Below are positions 9,092 through 17,745 of a stretch of DNA of 64,000 nucleotides, piece by piece (position 1 is the stretch's first letter; every line of letters starts with the position of its first letter). The notes below the pieces were generated by a model. It was not told the DNA's origin and searched no databases. It was given only the letters and a program-made list of their open reading frames with translations. Source of the DNA: Luteirhabdus salina (GTDB lineage: Bacteria; Bacteroidota; Bacteroidia; Flavobacteriales; Flavobacteriaceae); contig JALAHT010000001.1 of assembly GCA_025384855.1 (NCBI GenBank), positions 62,001 to 126,000 on the forward strand, written 5' to 3'. Made by a program: the position numbers and the translations under genes.

Positions 9092-9123
9092 CAAAAGTAC
9101 TGCCATTTGGTATATAATGTCAA
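9092..9123 (-). promoter_or_regulatory. Promoter of grpE-dnaJ (TTG-N21-TACTTTTG)
   Basis: On the minus strand a TTG at 9121-9123 and a perfect TAnnTTTG at 9092-9099 are 21 nt apart. Transcription should start near 9085, which excludes the longer grpE frame. No CIRCE-like repeat is seen. Confidence 0.75.
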
Positions 9124-9177
9124 AATGTCACAGCTTTATTTTAATAGTATTTTAAGAATAAATGAGCGGCGGCTCTC

Positions 9178-9185
9178 TATTTTTG
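9178..9185 (+). promoter_or_regulatory. -7 element TATTTTTG for the YceI gene
   Basis: Perfect TAnnTTTG, 28 nt before the ATG at 9214. The -33 region has no clear TTG. Confidence 0.6.
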
Positions 9186-9213
9186 CAGAAACCAAGAAAT
9201 TTTATAAAAAACA

Positions 9214-9888
9214 ATGAGAAAGACCATCAAACATTTAGCACTAGCACTTATTATTGCTACTGGCGCAGTTTCTTGTAAAGAAGGCGCAAAAGAGGCAGAA
9301 ACTTCAGAAGCCCAAGAAGCAGCAGAAGCTTCCGATATGGCTGTAAACTATTCTGTAGATACTGATAACTCAAGAATTCTGTGGGAAGGCAGCAAGCCTA
9401 CTGGAAAGCATAACGGATATGTAATGCTTTCTTCAGGTGAGTTCAGCATGAAGGACGATATGATCGAGGCTGGAAAATTCGAAATCGACATGAATACTAT
9501 TACCGATGAGGATTTAGAAGGCGAACAAAAAACGAATCTTGAGAATCACCTGAAAGGAACTGTTGAAGGAAAAGAAACAGACTTCTTCAATGTGAAGGAG
9601 TATCCTACCGCAAACTTTGAATTGACAGGAATGAATCAGAAAAAAGGAAAAACGATTGTTAGCGGAAACCTTACGATTAAAGACCAAACGCATAACATTC
9701 AATTTCCTGCTACGCTAACCAATATGGATGATAAAATCCGTTTGGAGAGTGAACCATTCGCTATCGACCGTACAAAATGGAACGTAAATTATGGATCCAA
9801 ATCCGTATTCGATGACTTAGGCGATAAGTTTATCAGTGATGATATGGTTATAACCATTAATCTAACTGCTAATAAAACAGGAGCGTAA
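9214..9888 (+). CDS. YceI-family lipoprotein
   Basis: A 224-residue lipoprotein: signal peptide with lipobox ending GAVSC at residue 21, an alanine/glutamate-rich linker to about residue 42, then a YceI domain (lipocalin-like beta barrel that binds isoprenoid lipids) from 44 to 220. Typical YceI elements are IDMNTITDEDL, HLKGTVEG.DFFNVKEYPTA and the SGNLTIKDQTHNIQFP strand. The protein should be anchored in the outer or inner membrane facing the periplasm. It is monocistronic, between a promoter at 9178 and a strong terminator at 9914. Ligand unknown. Confidence 0.88.
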   Translation: MRKTIKHLALALIIATGAVSCKEGAKEAETSEAQEAAEASDMAVNYSVDTDNSRILWEGSKPTGKHNGYVMLSSGEFSMKDDMIEAGKFEIDMNTITDEDLEGEQKTNLENHLKGTVEGKETDFFNVKEYPTANFELTGMNQKKGKTIVSGNLTIKDQTHNIQFPATLTNMDDKIRLESEPFAIDRTKWNVNYGSKSVFDDLGDKFISDDMVITINLTANKTGA

Positions 9889-9913
9889 GCAATATTGCTT
9901 CATAAAAGCAAGG

Positions 9914-9939
9914 AAGCCGGCGGTTGCCGGCTTTTTTTT
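9914..9939 (+). terminator. Rho-independent terminator after the YceI gene
   Basis: Perfect 8-bp stem AAGCCGGC/GCCGGCTT with a GGTT loop and eight T residues. It abuts the 3' end of the convergent epimerase gene. Confidence 0.92.
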
Positions 9940-10840
9940 ATATAAGGTCACGAAGCGCGGTTTCAATATTAACGTACTGAAATTCGTAACCGGTCTTTTC
10001 AATTTTTTTACAACTGACCAATTGTCCTTCTAGCACTAAAATAGCCATTTCACCTAAAATCAACTTCAGCATAAAGCTCGGAACGTTCGGCAGCCAGAGC
10101 GACTTGCCCACTTCCTTCGCTATTTTTTGCGTCATTTTTTGATTGGTAACAGGATTGGCCGCTACGGCGTTAAATACGCCTTCCAATCCGTTTTGTAAAA
10201 TATGGTAGTAGATACAGCAGATATCGTTCAGGTGAATCCATGAAATCCATTGCCGGCCGCTTCCCAGCGGAGCACCAACTCCATATTCTATGGGTTTCAC
10301 CATTTTAGACAAAGCTCCATCCTCTTCGGAGAGCACGACACCGGTTCTCACTTTGGCTACCCGAATGCCTAAATTTTTGAATTGGTCTGCTGCTGCTTCC
10401 CAAGCCACCACTACTTCTGCTAAAAAAGTATTGTCTACCTGTGTATTTTCTTCCGTATACATTTTCACCTTGGAATTCGGATAAATACTAATACCACTCG
10501 CTGAAATGAGATGCTGTACTGAATGGTCGATTTCCTGTAAGGTTTTATACAGTAGATTGGCAGAACTTGTCCTACTTTCAAGAATTGTTTTCTTATAACT
10601 TTTGGTCCATCGCTTCGCAATAGAAGCCCCAGCTAAATTGATAATGGCCAACACACCCTCAAAGGCTTTTTTATCTATTTCACCTTCTTTAGGGTTCCAG
10701 TAAAAACCTCTATAGTTTTCACTATCTTCAATCTTATCTTTGCTTGTGGTCAGATAATTGACTGGAATTCCTCCTACATGTAACTCCTTCACAATACGAC
10801 TTCCGATAAGGCCTGTCGCACCAGTAATTAATACTCTCAT
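9938..10840 (-). CDS. TIGR01777-family NAD-dependent epimerase (SDR39U1/YfcH-like)
   Basis: A 300-residue atypical short-chain dehydrogenase with the N-terminal NAD(P)-binding motif GATGLIGSRI at residues 6-15, then the family markers NLAGASIAKRW, the SASGISIYPN segment in place of the usual YxxxK site, and the C-terminal DUF1731-like NVPSFMLKLILGEMA. The cellular substrate of this family is not established. The gene stands alone between the YceI terminator and a short spacer; a TATTTTTA near-match to the -7 element occurs just upstream. Confidence 0.88.
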   Translation of the reverse strand: MRVLITGATGLIGSRIVKELHVGGIPVNYLTTSKDKIEDSENYRGFYWNPKEGEIDKKAFEGVLAIINLAGASIAKRWTKSYKKTILESRTSSANLLYKTLQEIDHSVQHLISASGISIYPNSKVKMYTEENTQVDNTFLAEVVVAWEAAADQFKNLGIRVAKVRTGVVLSEEDGALSKMVKPIEYGVGAPLGSGRQWISWIHLNDICCIYYHILQNGLEGVFNAVAANPVTNQKMTQKIAKEVGKSLWLPNVPSFMLKLILGEMAILVLEGQLVSCKKIEKTGYEFQYVNIETALRDLI

Positions 10841-10946
10841 ACCTTTAATACTTCTAAAACTTCATTATAAAAATACCCAGTATGAGTTGGAATGCCATAG
10901 CACTTAACGCAACCTTATGAATAAAGGGAAAACTTTATGAGAATGC

Positions 10947-11630
10947 TTATAAATCGCTTTTTTTCTTAATCGCTCGAAGCATATGGCGCTTTCCAGGAGG
11001 ACCCGCCAAACGCGTTACTTCAAAGCCTAATTCTGGAAGCAAGCGCTTTACACTTCCTTTAGAAGAATAGGTTACCAAAACTCCTCCAGGCAATAAAGCA
11101 TCGTACATTTTCTGAAAAATATTCTTTTCCCAAAGTTCGGGTTGCACACGAGAACCAAAGGCGTCAAAATAAATGAGGTGAAAACTATTCTGATCGGAAA
11201 TAGCCTCGAACTTCTGTTCTCTTTTCTGAAGGGTGAAGAAGGATGTTACCTTATGTGACGTTTCCCAGGAGAGGGTGTGAATTTTCTGAAACAGGGTAGC
11301 GTCAGTAGACAGTAGCTGCGGGTAATTAAGTTGTTTTACTTCGTCTTCAGTTACGGGAAACCCTTCCACGCCAGTATAATCGATTTTCTTTTGATGTTTC
11401 TCAGCCTCCAATAACGTTAAAAAGGCATTTAGCCCGGTGCCGAAACCTATTTCTAAAATGGCAAGCGACCCTGATAGCTTTTCATGTTCCCAAAAATAGT
11501 GAAGCCCTTGATCGATAAACACATATTGTGCTTCGACAAGGGCTCCATGTTTGGAATGGTATTGTTCATTCCATTCTGGAATGTGTAGGGTTACCGAACC
11601 ATCATCGGTGGTACGGATTTCTCGTTTCAT
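10947..11630 (-). CDS. mnmD: tRNA (mnm5s2U34)-methyltransferase, MnmD type
   Basis: A 227-residue SAM-dependent methyltransferase of the DUF752 family. It has the SAM-binding EIGFGTGLNAFLT motif near residue 60, the YFDAFGSRVQPELW segment and the GGVLVTYSSKGSVKR core seen in the N-terminal half of E. coli MnmC. The FAD-dependent C-terminal half of MnmC is absent, so it should do only the final methylation of nm5s2U34 in tRNA. Its ATG follows the stop of the DUF4920 lipoprotein gene with no gap, so it is the second gene of that transcript. Confidence 0.88.
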   Translation of the reverse strand: MKREIRTTDDGSVTLHIPEWNEQYHSKHGALVEAQYVFIDQGLHYFWEHEKLSGSLAILEIGFGTGLNAFLTLLEAEKHQKKIDYTGVEGFPVTEDEVKQLNYPQLLSTDATLFQKIHTLSWETSHKVTSFFTLQKREQKFEAISDQNSFHLIYFDAFGSRVQPELWEKNIFQKMYDALLPGGVLVTYSSKGSVKRLLPELGFEVTRLAGPPGKRHMLRAIKKKSDL

Positions 11631-12179
11631 CTATTGTTCCATTTCCATTTCTGGAAGCAATACACCATGTGAAATTACGGTATACGTAAGATCGGTTTCA
11701 GTAATGGCAGCGATTTCTTCTTCACTTTTACCGGCATCTTGAGCGAAGTGCTTTAAATCTTCTACTGAAGTTTCCTCGACATATGCTTTACCGGCAACGA
11801 TCGCTTCTTGATCCGCAATATCCTTTGGCATGAAGAATCCATAATCCTTGAATTTTACAAAGGCCTCGTCGTTTTCACCAACTTTCAAGCGCATCCAGCA
11901 GCCTTTCTTCTGACAAACAGAATTTACTTTCGCCTTAAATTTTACGTCGACCGTATCGCCAGGCTTCATACCTTGGAACTTCTTGAACATTTCTTCAGAA
12001 GTAAGCACTTCGGTATCATTGATCTTTTCACCGAAAGAAGCGAAAGCCATATCGGTATCTGAAGCTTCTTTTTCAACTACTACTTCCTCTTCACTCATTG
12101 CGGCCTCTTCGTTTTTATTCTCTTTACAGGCTACAACGGCCAATGCCATGAAGAGAACACCTAAAATTGATTTTTTCAT
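11631..12179 (-). CDS. DUF4920-domain lipoprotein
   Basis: A 182-residue lipoprotein with signal MKKSILGVLFMALAVVAC (lipobox cysteine at 18), a glutamate-rich linker and a DUF4920 domain from about residue 45. The domain has the VNSVCQKKGCWMRL segment with two conserved cysteines in a CxxxGC-like arrangement and the FVKFKDYGFFMPKD strand pair, an OB-like fold. Its function is unknown; the cysteine pair hints at metal or redox chemistry, which is inference. It is directly coupled to mnmD, although no functional link is evident. Confidence 0.85.
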   Translation of the reverse strand: MKKSILGVLFMALAVVACKENKNEEAAMSEEEVVVEKEASDTDMAFASFGEKINDTEVLTSEEMFKKFQGMKPGDTVDVKFKAKVNSVCQKKGCWMRLKVGENDEAFVKFKDYGFFMPKDIADQEAIVAGKAYVEETSVEDLKHFAQDAGKSEEEIAAITETDLTYTVISHGVLLPEMEMEQ

Positions 12180-12233
12180 TGTATAGAATCGATTAATTTA
12201 TTGTATCTTATTGACTGCAAGTTTACTAATTTT

Positions 12234-12266
12234 TTGAGAGTTTTTAGGCCTTTTTGCCTATTTTTG
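12234..12266 (+). promoter_or_regulatory. Promoter of ilvE (TTG-N22-TATTTTTG)
   Basis: TTG at 12234-12236 and a perfect -7 TATTTTTG at 12259-12266. Because it lies inside the longest open frame, the ilvE start must be the ATG at 12291. Confidence 0.75.
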
Positions 12267-12290
12267 CAGCGTTCTAAAACATCCTATTCC

Positions 12291-13367
12291 ATGAGTATTA
12301 CCACCAATAAGCATATAACGGTTGATAAGGCAGACACCTCACGAATTGCAGAGGTCGATTTTGAAAACTTAACGTTCGGAACCGCTTTTACCGATCATAT
12401 GTTTGAATGTGATTATAAAGATGGAAAATGGCAAAATCCGACGATTAAACCTTACGGGCCATTGACGATTTCTCCTGGTGCCAAGGTCTTTCATTATGGT
12501 CAGGCCGTTTTTGAAGGAATGAAAGCATACCGCGATGACGAATCCGGTCGTGTCTTTTTATTCCGCCCAGAGGAAAACTTCAAACGAATGAACATTTCCT
12601 CAAAGCGTATGGCCATTCCAGAGTTTCCAAAAGAGTACTTTTTTGAAGCCCTTCATACATTGTTGGAACTAGATCGCGAGTGGGTGAAGTCTGGGGAAGG
12701 AAACTCCCTTTACATCCGCCCGTTTGCCATGGCGACACAGGTAGGTGTTTCTGCAGCACCTTCCAATGAATACAAATTCATGATTTTGATGGCACCGGCA
12801 CAGGCCTACTATACAGGCGATGTACGGGTTGTTATCGCGGAAAACTTCAGTCGTTCTGCCGATGGCGGGGTTGGTTTTGCAAAAGCTGCTGGAAATTATG
12901 GCGCACAATTTTATCCTACCAACCTGGCAAGGGAGAAAGGATTCGACCAAGTTATCTGGACAGATAGCAATGAACATAAATATTTGGAGGAAGCAGGTAC
13001 GATGAACGTTTTCTTCCGAATAAATGATACGCTCATCACGGCGCCAACAAGCGATCGCATTTTGGACGGAGTTACCCGAAAAAGTGTATTGTCATTGGCC
13101 GAGCACGAGGGAATCGATCATGAGGTTAGAAGAATAACGGTTGAAGAACTTGTGAATGCTGCGAAGGATGGTTCGTTGAAGGAAATATTCGGTTCGGGAA
13201 CCGCTGCGGTTATCAGTCCGGTAAGCGCATTTAGCTATAAAGAGCAAACCTATGATCTTCCCAAACTGTCTGCGGAAGAAAGCTATTCAAAACGCTTTAA
13301 AAAGCAGTTGATGGACATTCAACAAAATCGTGCCGAAGATCCGTTTGGATGGCGGTATGAGGTGTAG
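12291..13367 (+). CDS. ilvE: Branched-chain amino acid aminotransferase
   Basis: Starting at 12291 the protein is 358 residues, normal for the eukaryote-like BCAT group; the longer open frame starting at 12201 crosses the promoter and is rejected. The catalytic lysine lies in GFAKAAGNYGA, where PLP is bound; YGQAVFEGMKAYR, SLYIRPFAMAT and the FGSGTAAVISPV segment contact cofactor and 2-oxoglutarate. It interconverts leucine, isoleucine and valine with their 2-oxo acids in the cytoplasm. The gene is monocistronic and followed by a 7-bp repeat array. Confidence 0.96.
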   Translation: MSITTNKHITVDKADTSRIAEVDFENLTFGTAFTDHMFECDYKDGKWQNPTIKPYGPLTISPGAKVFHYGQAVFEGMKAYRDDESGRVFLFRPEENFKRMNISSKRMAIPEFPKEYFFEALHTLLELDREWVKSGEGNSLYIRPFAMATQVGVSAAPSNEYKFMILMAPAQAYYTGDVRVVIAENFSRSADGGVGFAKAAGNYGAQFYPTNLAREKGFDQVIWTDSNEHKYLEEAGTMNVFFRINDTLITAPTSDRILDGVTRKSVLSLAEHEGIDHEVRRITVEELVNAAKDGSLKEIFGSGTAAVISPVSAFSYKEQTYDLPKLSAEESYSKRFKKQLMDIQQNRAEDPFGWRYEV

Positions 13368-13373
13368 CTGGTT

Positions 13374-13413
13374 GTAGGATGTAGGATGTAGGATGTAGGA
13401 TGTAGGATGTAGG
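13374..13413. repeat. 7-bp tandem repeat (gtaggat)
   Basis: Five exact copies of gtaggat and a partial sixth, seven bases after the ilvE stop. Same unit length and copy number as the agaagct array at 1477. Confidence 0.95.
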
Positions 13414-13501
13414 TTAAAAGATATTAGAATTAGTATGCTCTCATAATTCTGAATTCTTCATTCTCTGCTTCTTTGCGCCTTTTACATCTCTGCTACTTCT
13501 T

Positions 13502-13885
13502 TCATTTCAGTATTTCCGAAATATTTGGTTTAAAATAATTTGGACCTTTCAACACTTTGCCGTCTTCGCGATAGATTGGTTTACCATCATTATCCAATTT
13601 ACTCATATTACTGCGTTGGATTTCCTCGAAGACTTCTTCAATTTTATACTGCATACCATGTTCCAAAATCGTTCCGCATAAAATATAGAGCATATCGCCT
13701 AAGGCGTCGGCTACTTCAACTAAATCATTATTGTTCGCGGCCTCGAGGTATTCTTCATTTTCTTCGCGCATTAGTTTATATCGCAACAAATTTTTAGCTT
13801 TCCCTAGGTCGGCAGTGGGATTCTCTTTAATTCCTAATCCGAATGCGGCATGAAATTTATGGACGGCGTCAAGCTTGTTCTTCAT
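13502..13885 (-). CDS. MazG-like nucleotide pyrophosphohydrolase
   Basis: A 127-residue all-alpha NTP pyrophosphatase of the MazG/PRA-PH superfamily. The Mg-binding pattern ExxE...ExxD is seen as REENEEYLEA followed by LVEVADALGDMLYI near residues 39-68. The C-terminal stretch (KLDNDGKPIYREDGKVLKGPNY) is the tail of a subgroup common in Bacteroidota and phages. It probably hydrolyses noncanonical or excess nucleoside triphosphates. It is divergent from the small membrane protein at 13942. Confidence 0.85.
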   Translation of the reverse strand: MKNKLDAVHKFHAAFGLGIKENPTADLGKAKNLLRYKLMREENEEYLEAANNNDLVEVADALGDMLYILCGTILEHGMQYKIEEVFEEIQRSNMSKLDNDGKPIYREDGKVLKGPNYFKPNISEILK

Positions 13886-13913
13886 CGGTATCGTTTATAT
13901 TAAGTAGAGGTTG

Positions 13914-13921
13914 TATTTTTG
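13914..13921 (+). promoter_or_regulatory. -7 element TATTTTTG
   Basis: Perfect TAnnTTTG, 20 nt before the ATG at 13942. Confidence 0.55.
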
Positions 13922-13941
13922 TGCCCTAAAACTACACATTT

Positions 13942-14130
13942 ATGTTTTCTACCGGTCAATTAATTTTTGCTGCGCTCTTCGTTGTTGCATTTGTTATAAT
14001 AATGATTGTAATGTACCGAAAAGACAAGAAGTTGCATCGCAAGCAGTATAAGGGCAGCGTTTGGATCTTGGTCGGATTTATCATTTTTGTATTGCTATTA
14101 TTGGCAGCGAAATATTTCTTCAAACAATAA
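13942..14130 (+). CDS. Small two-helix membrane protein
   Basis: A 62-residue protein with two transmembrane helices (about residues 5-25 and 41-60) joined by a basic loop, so both ends probably face the periplasm by the positive-inside rule. I do not recognise a characterised family; similar short proteins are common in flavobacteria. A good -7 element precedes it, which supports expression. It converges with the M49 peptidase gene. Confidence 0.7.
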   Translation: MFSTGQLIFAALFVVAFVIIMIVMYRKDKKLHRKQYKGSVWILVGFIIFVLLLLAAKYFFKQ

Positions 14131-14133
14131 AAA

Positions 14134-14163
14134 AACCTCCCACGGCAGTGCCAATAGGAGGTT
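14134..14163 (-). terminator. Terminator of the M49 peptidase gene
   Basis: Stem AACCTCC/GGAGGTT with a 16-nt loop; on the minus strand it runs into a T tract. It also lies just after the convergent small membrane protein gene. Confidence 0.75.
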
Positions 14164-14185
14164 CCCAATCAGTAACAAAATTGCA

Positions 14186-16225
14186 TTAATTTTCTGCGGG
14201 CAAATTGCTATAGTTATCGGAATAACGAAGCATCTGCTCTTCAAACGTTTCAGGTTGGTAAATGGTGAAACCCGTAATTTCACCGTTATCGTCCATTGTC
14301 GGACGAATTTCTGGGTTAACAAATCCACTATATGGAGCGGCTTCAAACTGCTTGTTTCGATCCAACACCTGTTTGTGAAGCTCTTGATCTACCTTCACCC
14401 CATAATCCTCTACTAGGTTTTTTGCAGCTTCATAGTCCCCTTCAGAAGTAATACGCTGAGTTTCGCGTAACAATTCACCAAACAACTCACGAAGACGCTG
14501 ATAATCCTTGATATCGTAATAGGTCTTTCCGTCGCGTGTTACCTTTTCAATAACACCTTCATCTTTACCTTTTTCATACACCCAAGCGCTCACCCACTGA
14601 CGGTTACGCATGTGCGCTTCCTCTACATCGTCTCCTAATTCCAAACGAACCAACTGACCTACAAGACCGTTTCGGATATAGCCATCATAAGCAGCCTTTC
14701 CAGTTTTTTCCCAGTCTTCAACAAGTCCAAGTTCTTCCAATTTTGGATCCATCAAATAATACAATCCAAAAAGATCGGCACGACCTTCCTCGATGGTACT
14801 CTTATAGCTTTTCAAGGTTTCTTTTGGTGTGCCCACGCCTGGATTAATCTGACCAGAAGCATGTCCTACCACCTCGTGAAGTGCCGTATGCAATTTATCG
14901 GCATTCTTACCGTATTTTTCTTCCAATTCGATTTCTTCTTCATCGTGGGCGAATTCTTTCAAACGACCACTTCCACCAGCATTGTTATACGCATTGATGA
15001 TGTTTCCAAGTGAAACCGACTTACTTCCGTGCGCCTGACGAATCCAGTTATTGTTCGGAAGGTTTACACCAATTGGCGTACTTGGTGAAGCATCGCCAGC
15101 CTCTCCGGCAACGATTACGGTTTTATAGGATACTCCTTTTACGCTGTCTTTTTTATGCTCTTCCATCAACGGGCTGTTATCTTCGAACCACTGCGCTTCT
15201 TTCGAAAGCACAGCCATTTTCTTCGACATATCAAAATCCTTAATTTCTACAATGGTTTCGTAAGAGCCTTTATACCCTTTTGGGTCGTTATATACTTCAA
15301 TAAAGCCGTTGATCCAATCGATATCGCCTTCGGTGCTTTCCACCCAAGCCACAGCATAATCGTCCCAAATATTTAGATCGCCCGTTTTGTAATATTCGAT
15401 GAGCAACCCTAAGGCTTTTGCTTGTTGTTCATCTTCAGCAACACCCTTGGCCTTTTCCAACCAACTGATAATCTTATCGATGGCTGGGCCATACATACCG
15501 CCACTTTTGTATACTTTTTCAACCAACTTTCCATTCTCCTTTACCAATTTGGAGTTCAGTCCAACTTCGATGGGCTCATCGGCATCTACTTCGATCGCTC
15601 CATAATAGTTTTCCACGTCGGCTGTAGTAACATCCGGTCCGTAGAAATTAATGGCGCTTTCCTTGACGATGTCGGCATCCTTACTAAGGTTCACTTTTTT
15701 GCTATCCGCATCATTGAAAAGCACCTCTAGCGCTTCACCGCTAAGATCAGAATTGGTGTCTGATAACAACTGCTGAAGATATTCCTTACTGAAATCCGGC
15801 TTCATCTTCGCATTGCTATAATGGTGGTGGATTCCATTTGAAAACCACATACGCTTCATATAGATTTCGAAATTTTTCCAGTCTTCACTATCCTTATCAC
15901 CTTCATAGTTTCGATAAATATTCTCGAAAGCCTTACGAATTTTCAAGTTATGGCGATAGTTTTGGTCCCACATGATGTCGCGACCTTCCAAACCAGCTTG
16001 GGTAAGGTAATACACCAGTTTCTGCTCCTTTAGGGAAAGATCTTCCCATCCAGGAATTTGATATCGCAGTATGCGTAGATCGGCGAATTGATCGACTTTA
16101 TAATCAAAATCATCTGTCTGCTCTGCCATGGCTACCTCCTGTTCCTTTGGTTCCGACTTGTCTTCTCCACAGGAGAAAAAAAGTAAACCGCTAAGGGCGA
16201 AAGAGATAAATACAGTTTTTTTCAT
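14186..16225 (-). CDS. M49-family metallopeptidase (dipeptidyl-peptidase III-like) lipoprotein
   Basis: From the ATG at 16225 the protein has 679 residues; the frame upstream of it contains the promoter. The signal MKKTVFISFALSGLLFFSC is a lipobox (cysteine 19), so the enzyme should be membrane-anchored in the periplasm or on the surface. The six-residue zinc motif HEVVGH at 450-455 defines family M49, and EEGRAD about 35 residues later gives the third zinc ligand. Family members release dipeptides from the N-terminus of short peptides. The gene is monocistronic. Confidence 0.92.
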   Translation of the reverse strand: MKKTVFISFALSGLLFFSCGEDKSEPKEQEVAMAEQTDDFDYKVDQFADLRILRYQIPGWEDLSLKEQKLVYYLTQAGLEGRDIMWDQNYRHNLKIRKAFENIYRNYEGDKDSEDWKNFEIYMKRMWFSNGIHHHYSNAKMKPDFSKEYLQQLLSDTNSDLSGEALEVLFNDADSKKVNLSKDADIVKESAINFYGPDVTTADVENYYGAIEVDADEPIEVGLNSKLVKENGKLVEKVYKSGGMYGPAIDKIISWLEKAKGVAEDEQQAKALGLLIEYYKTGDLNIWDDYAVAWVESTEGDIDWINGFIEVYNDPKGYKGSYETIVEIKDFDMSKKMAVLSKEAQWFEDNSPLMEEHKKDSVKGVSYKTVIVAGEAGDASPSTPIGVNLPNNNWIRQAHGSKSVSLGNIINAYNNAGGSGRLKEFAHDEEEIELEEKYGKNADKLHTALHEVVGHASGQINPGVGTPKETLKSYKSTIEEGRADLFGLYYLMDPKLEELGLVEDWEKTGKAAYDGYIRNGLVGQLVRLELGDDVEEAHMRNRQWVSAWVYEKGKDEGVIEKVTRDGKTYYDIKDYQRLRELFGELLRETQRITSEGDYEAAKNLVEDYGVKVDQELHKQVLDRNKQFEAAPYSGFVNPEIRPTMDDNGEITGFTIYQPETFEEQMLRYSDNYSNLPAEN

Positions 16226-16249
16226 AAGAGTAATCGGTTTTGTTTTCAA

Positions 16250-16257
16250 CAAATGTA
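16250..16257 (-). promoter_or_regulatory. -7 element TACATTTG for the M49 peptidase
   Basis: Perfect TAnnTTTG on the minus strand, 24 nt before the ATG at 16225; supports that start. Confidence 0.5.
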
Positions 16258-16317
16258 GCAAAATATCTGCTGCTAATTTTAGTATCTTTATAACCCAACC
16301 AAAACCTTCGCTATATA

Positions 16318-17379
16318 ATGAAACTACTCAAGTACCTATTCTTACTCATATTAATCGTAGTAATTGGTGCCGCTATTTATTTTGCCACCAAAGATGGTTC
16401 CTTCGATGTTGCTGCTACCAAAACCATGGAGGCGCCACCGGAAGTAGTTTATAATCAGGTGAAGGATTTTAAGGATTGGCCAGAATGGGGTCCCTGGATG
16501 GCCGAGGATCCTGATATGCAAATAGATTATGCTGAAAAAACCGAAGGAGAAGGCGCTTCCTATTCCTGGAACAGCGAAAAAGTTGGCGATGGCTCTATGC
16601 GCACTACTAAAGTGATTCCTGCTAAGGAAATTGAACAGGAAATAACCTTCAACACTCCCATGGGCGATAGCGACAGCGATATTTATTGGAAGTTCGAGGA
16701 AACCGATTCGGTTGGAATGACAAAAGTGACCTGGGGCATGAAGGGCGAACAATCCTTTATGGAAAAAGTATATATGAGTTTCCAGGATGAAGACTTTGAA
16801 ACTACATTGAAGACGATGTTCGATACCGGCTTGAACAATTTAGAGGAAGTGGTAGAAGAAAGCATGGAAGCCTATTCCATCAATGTAGATGGTATAACCG
16901 AATATGGTGGAGGCTACTATATGTTTGTATCGCAAGCCAGTAGTAGAAATGATCTCGGAGCTAAAATAGGACCAATGTTCGGACAAGTTATGCAATATAT
17001 GCAACAAAACAATCTGCAGCAATCGGGACAGCCTTTTGCTATCTATAATCAGGTGAATGAAGAGAGTAACTCGGTTATTTTTTCCGCTGCCATTCCCGTA
17101 AAGGAACGTGTGGTTGTCCCACCTGGTAGCAGTGTACAAAATGGATTTATGGAACCTGTAACGGCTCTGAAGGTAACGCTGAAGGGGAATTATACCAATA
17201 TTCCTGAAGCCTACGAAAAGGCCAATGCCTATATGGCTGAAAACGGATTGCAGCCAAATCAGGATCGAAACATGTTCGAAATTTATGCGAACGATCCTGG
17301 GAACGTTCCAAACCCTGCCGACTACCTTACTGAATTATATCTACCCGTTCAGAAACCTAAAGCGCCAGAACTTCCTTAA
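16318..17379 (+). CDS. SRPBCC domain plus GyrI-like domain protein, membrane-anchored
   Basis: A 353-residue protein with one N-terminal helix (3-24) acting as an anchor. Residues 30-175 form an SRPBCC (START-like, polyketide cyclase type) domain that begins AATKTMEAPPEVVYNQV and contains FKDWPEWGPWM. Residues 195-345 resemble the GyrI-like small-molecule-binding domain (GGYYMFV, GNYTNIPEAYEKANAYMAENG, YANDPGNVPNPADYLTELYLPV). Both domains bind hydrophobic ligands in known families, so a lipid or xenobiotic sensor or carrier is plausible, without proof. The crcB start follows its stop codon immediately. Confidence 0.82.
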   Translation: MKLLKYLFLLILIVVIGAAIYFATKDGSFDVAATKTMEAPPEVVYNQVKDFKDWPEWGPWMAEDPDMQIDYAEKTEGEGASYSWNSEKVGDGSMRTTKVIPAKEIEQEITFNTPMGDSDSDIYWKFEETDSVGMTKVTWGMKGEQSFMEKVYMSFQDEDFETTLKTMFDTGLNNLEEVVEESMEAYSINVDGITEYGGGYYMFVSQASSRNDLGAKIGPMFGQVMQYMQQNNLQQSGQPFAIYNQVNEESNSVIFSAAIPVKERVVVPPGSSVQNGFMEPVTALKVTLKGNYTNIPEAYEKANAYMAENGLQPNQDRNMFEIYANDPGNVPNPADYLTELYLPVQKPKAPELP

Positions 17380-17745
17380 ATGAAACAAGCAGCCTTGGTT
17401 TTTTTGGGAGGCGGATTGGGAAGTGTTCTCCGCTATATTATAGGAATATACCTCAACAGCACCAAAGATGGTATTCCGTTTGGTACTTTTCTAGCCAACA
17501 TTCTAGGAAGTTTGCTAATCGGATTGGTATTGGGATGGTCGCTCCGCAGCGAAACGCTTTCGCAAAATACTGTACTATTTCTCGCCACTGGCTTTTGTGG
17601 CGGCTTTACAACGTTCTCGGCCTTTGCCTATGAAAATCATGTCTTTTTAAAATCAGGCGACTTTATGACCTTTGCCCTTTATACGATAGGAAGTTTCTGC
17701 ATCGGTTTTTTGGCGGTCTTTGCGGGCATGTGGATGGTTCGCTAG
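17380..17745 (+). CDS. crcB: Fluoride channel CrcB/Fluc
   Basis: A 121-residue, four-helix protein of the Fluc family, which forms dual-topology dimers exporting fluoride. Signatures: GGGLGSVLRYIIG near the N-terminus, GTFLANILGSLLIG at about 43-56, and GFCGGFTTFSAFAYE at about 71-85, which holds the Phe-box and central Na+-site residues. The ATG directly follows the preceding stop, so expression is coupled to the SRPBCC/GyrI gene. No fluoride riboswitch is visible. Its last 4 nt overlap the convergent DUF1684 gene. Confidence 0.95.
   Translation: MKQAALVFLGGGLGSVLRYIIGIYLNSTKDGIPFGTFLANILGSLLIGLVLGWSLRSETLSQNTVLFLATGFCGGFTTFSAFAYENHVFLKSGDFMTFALYTIGSFCIGFLAVFAGMWMVR

Noticed and set aside
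16318-17380. Fluoride riboswitch before crcB
   Set aside because: crcB directly follows a stop codon and I see no pseudoknot-type leader upstream of the operon.
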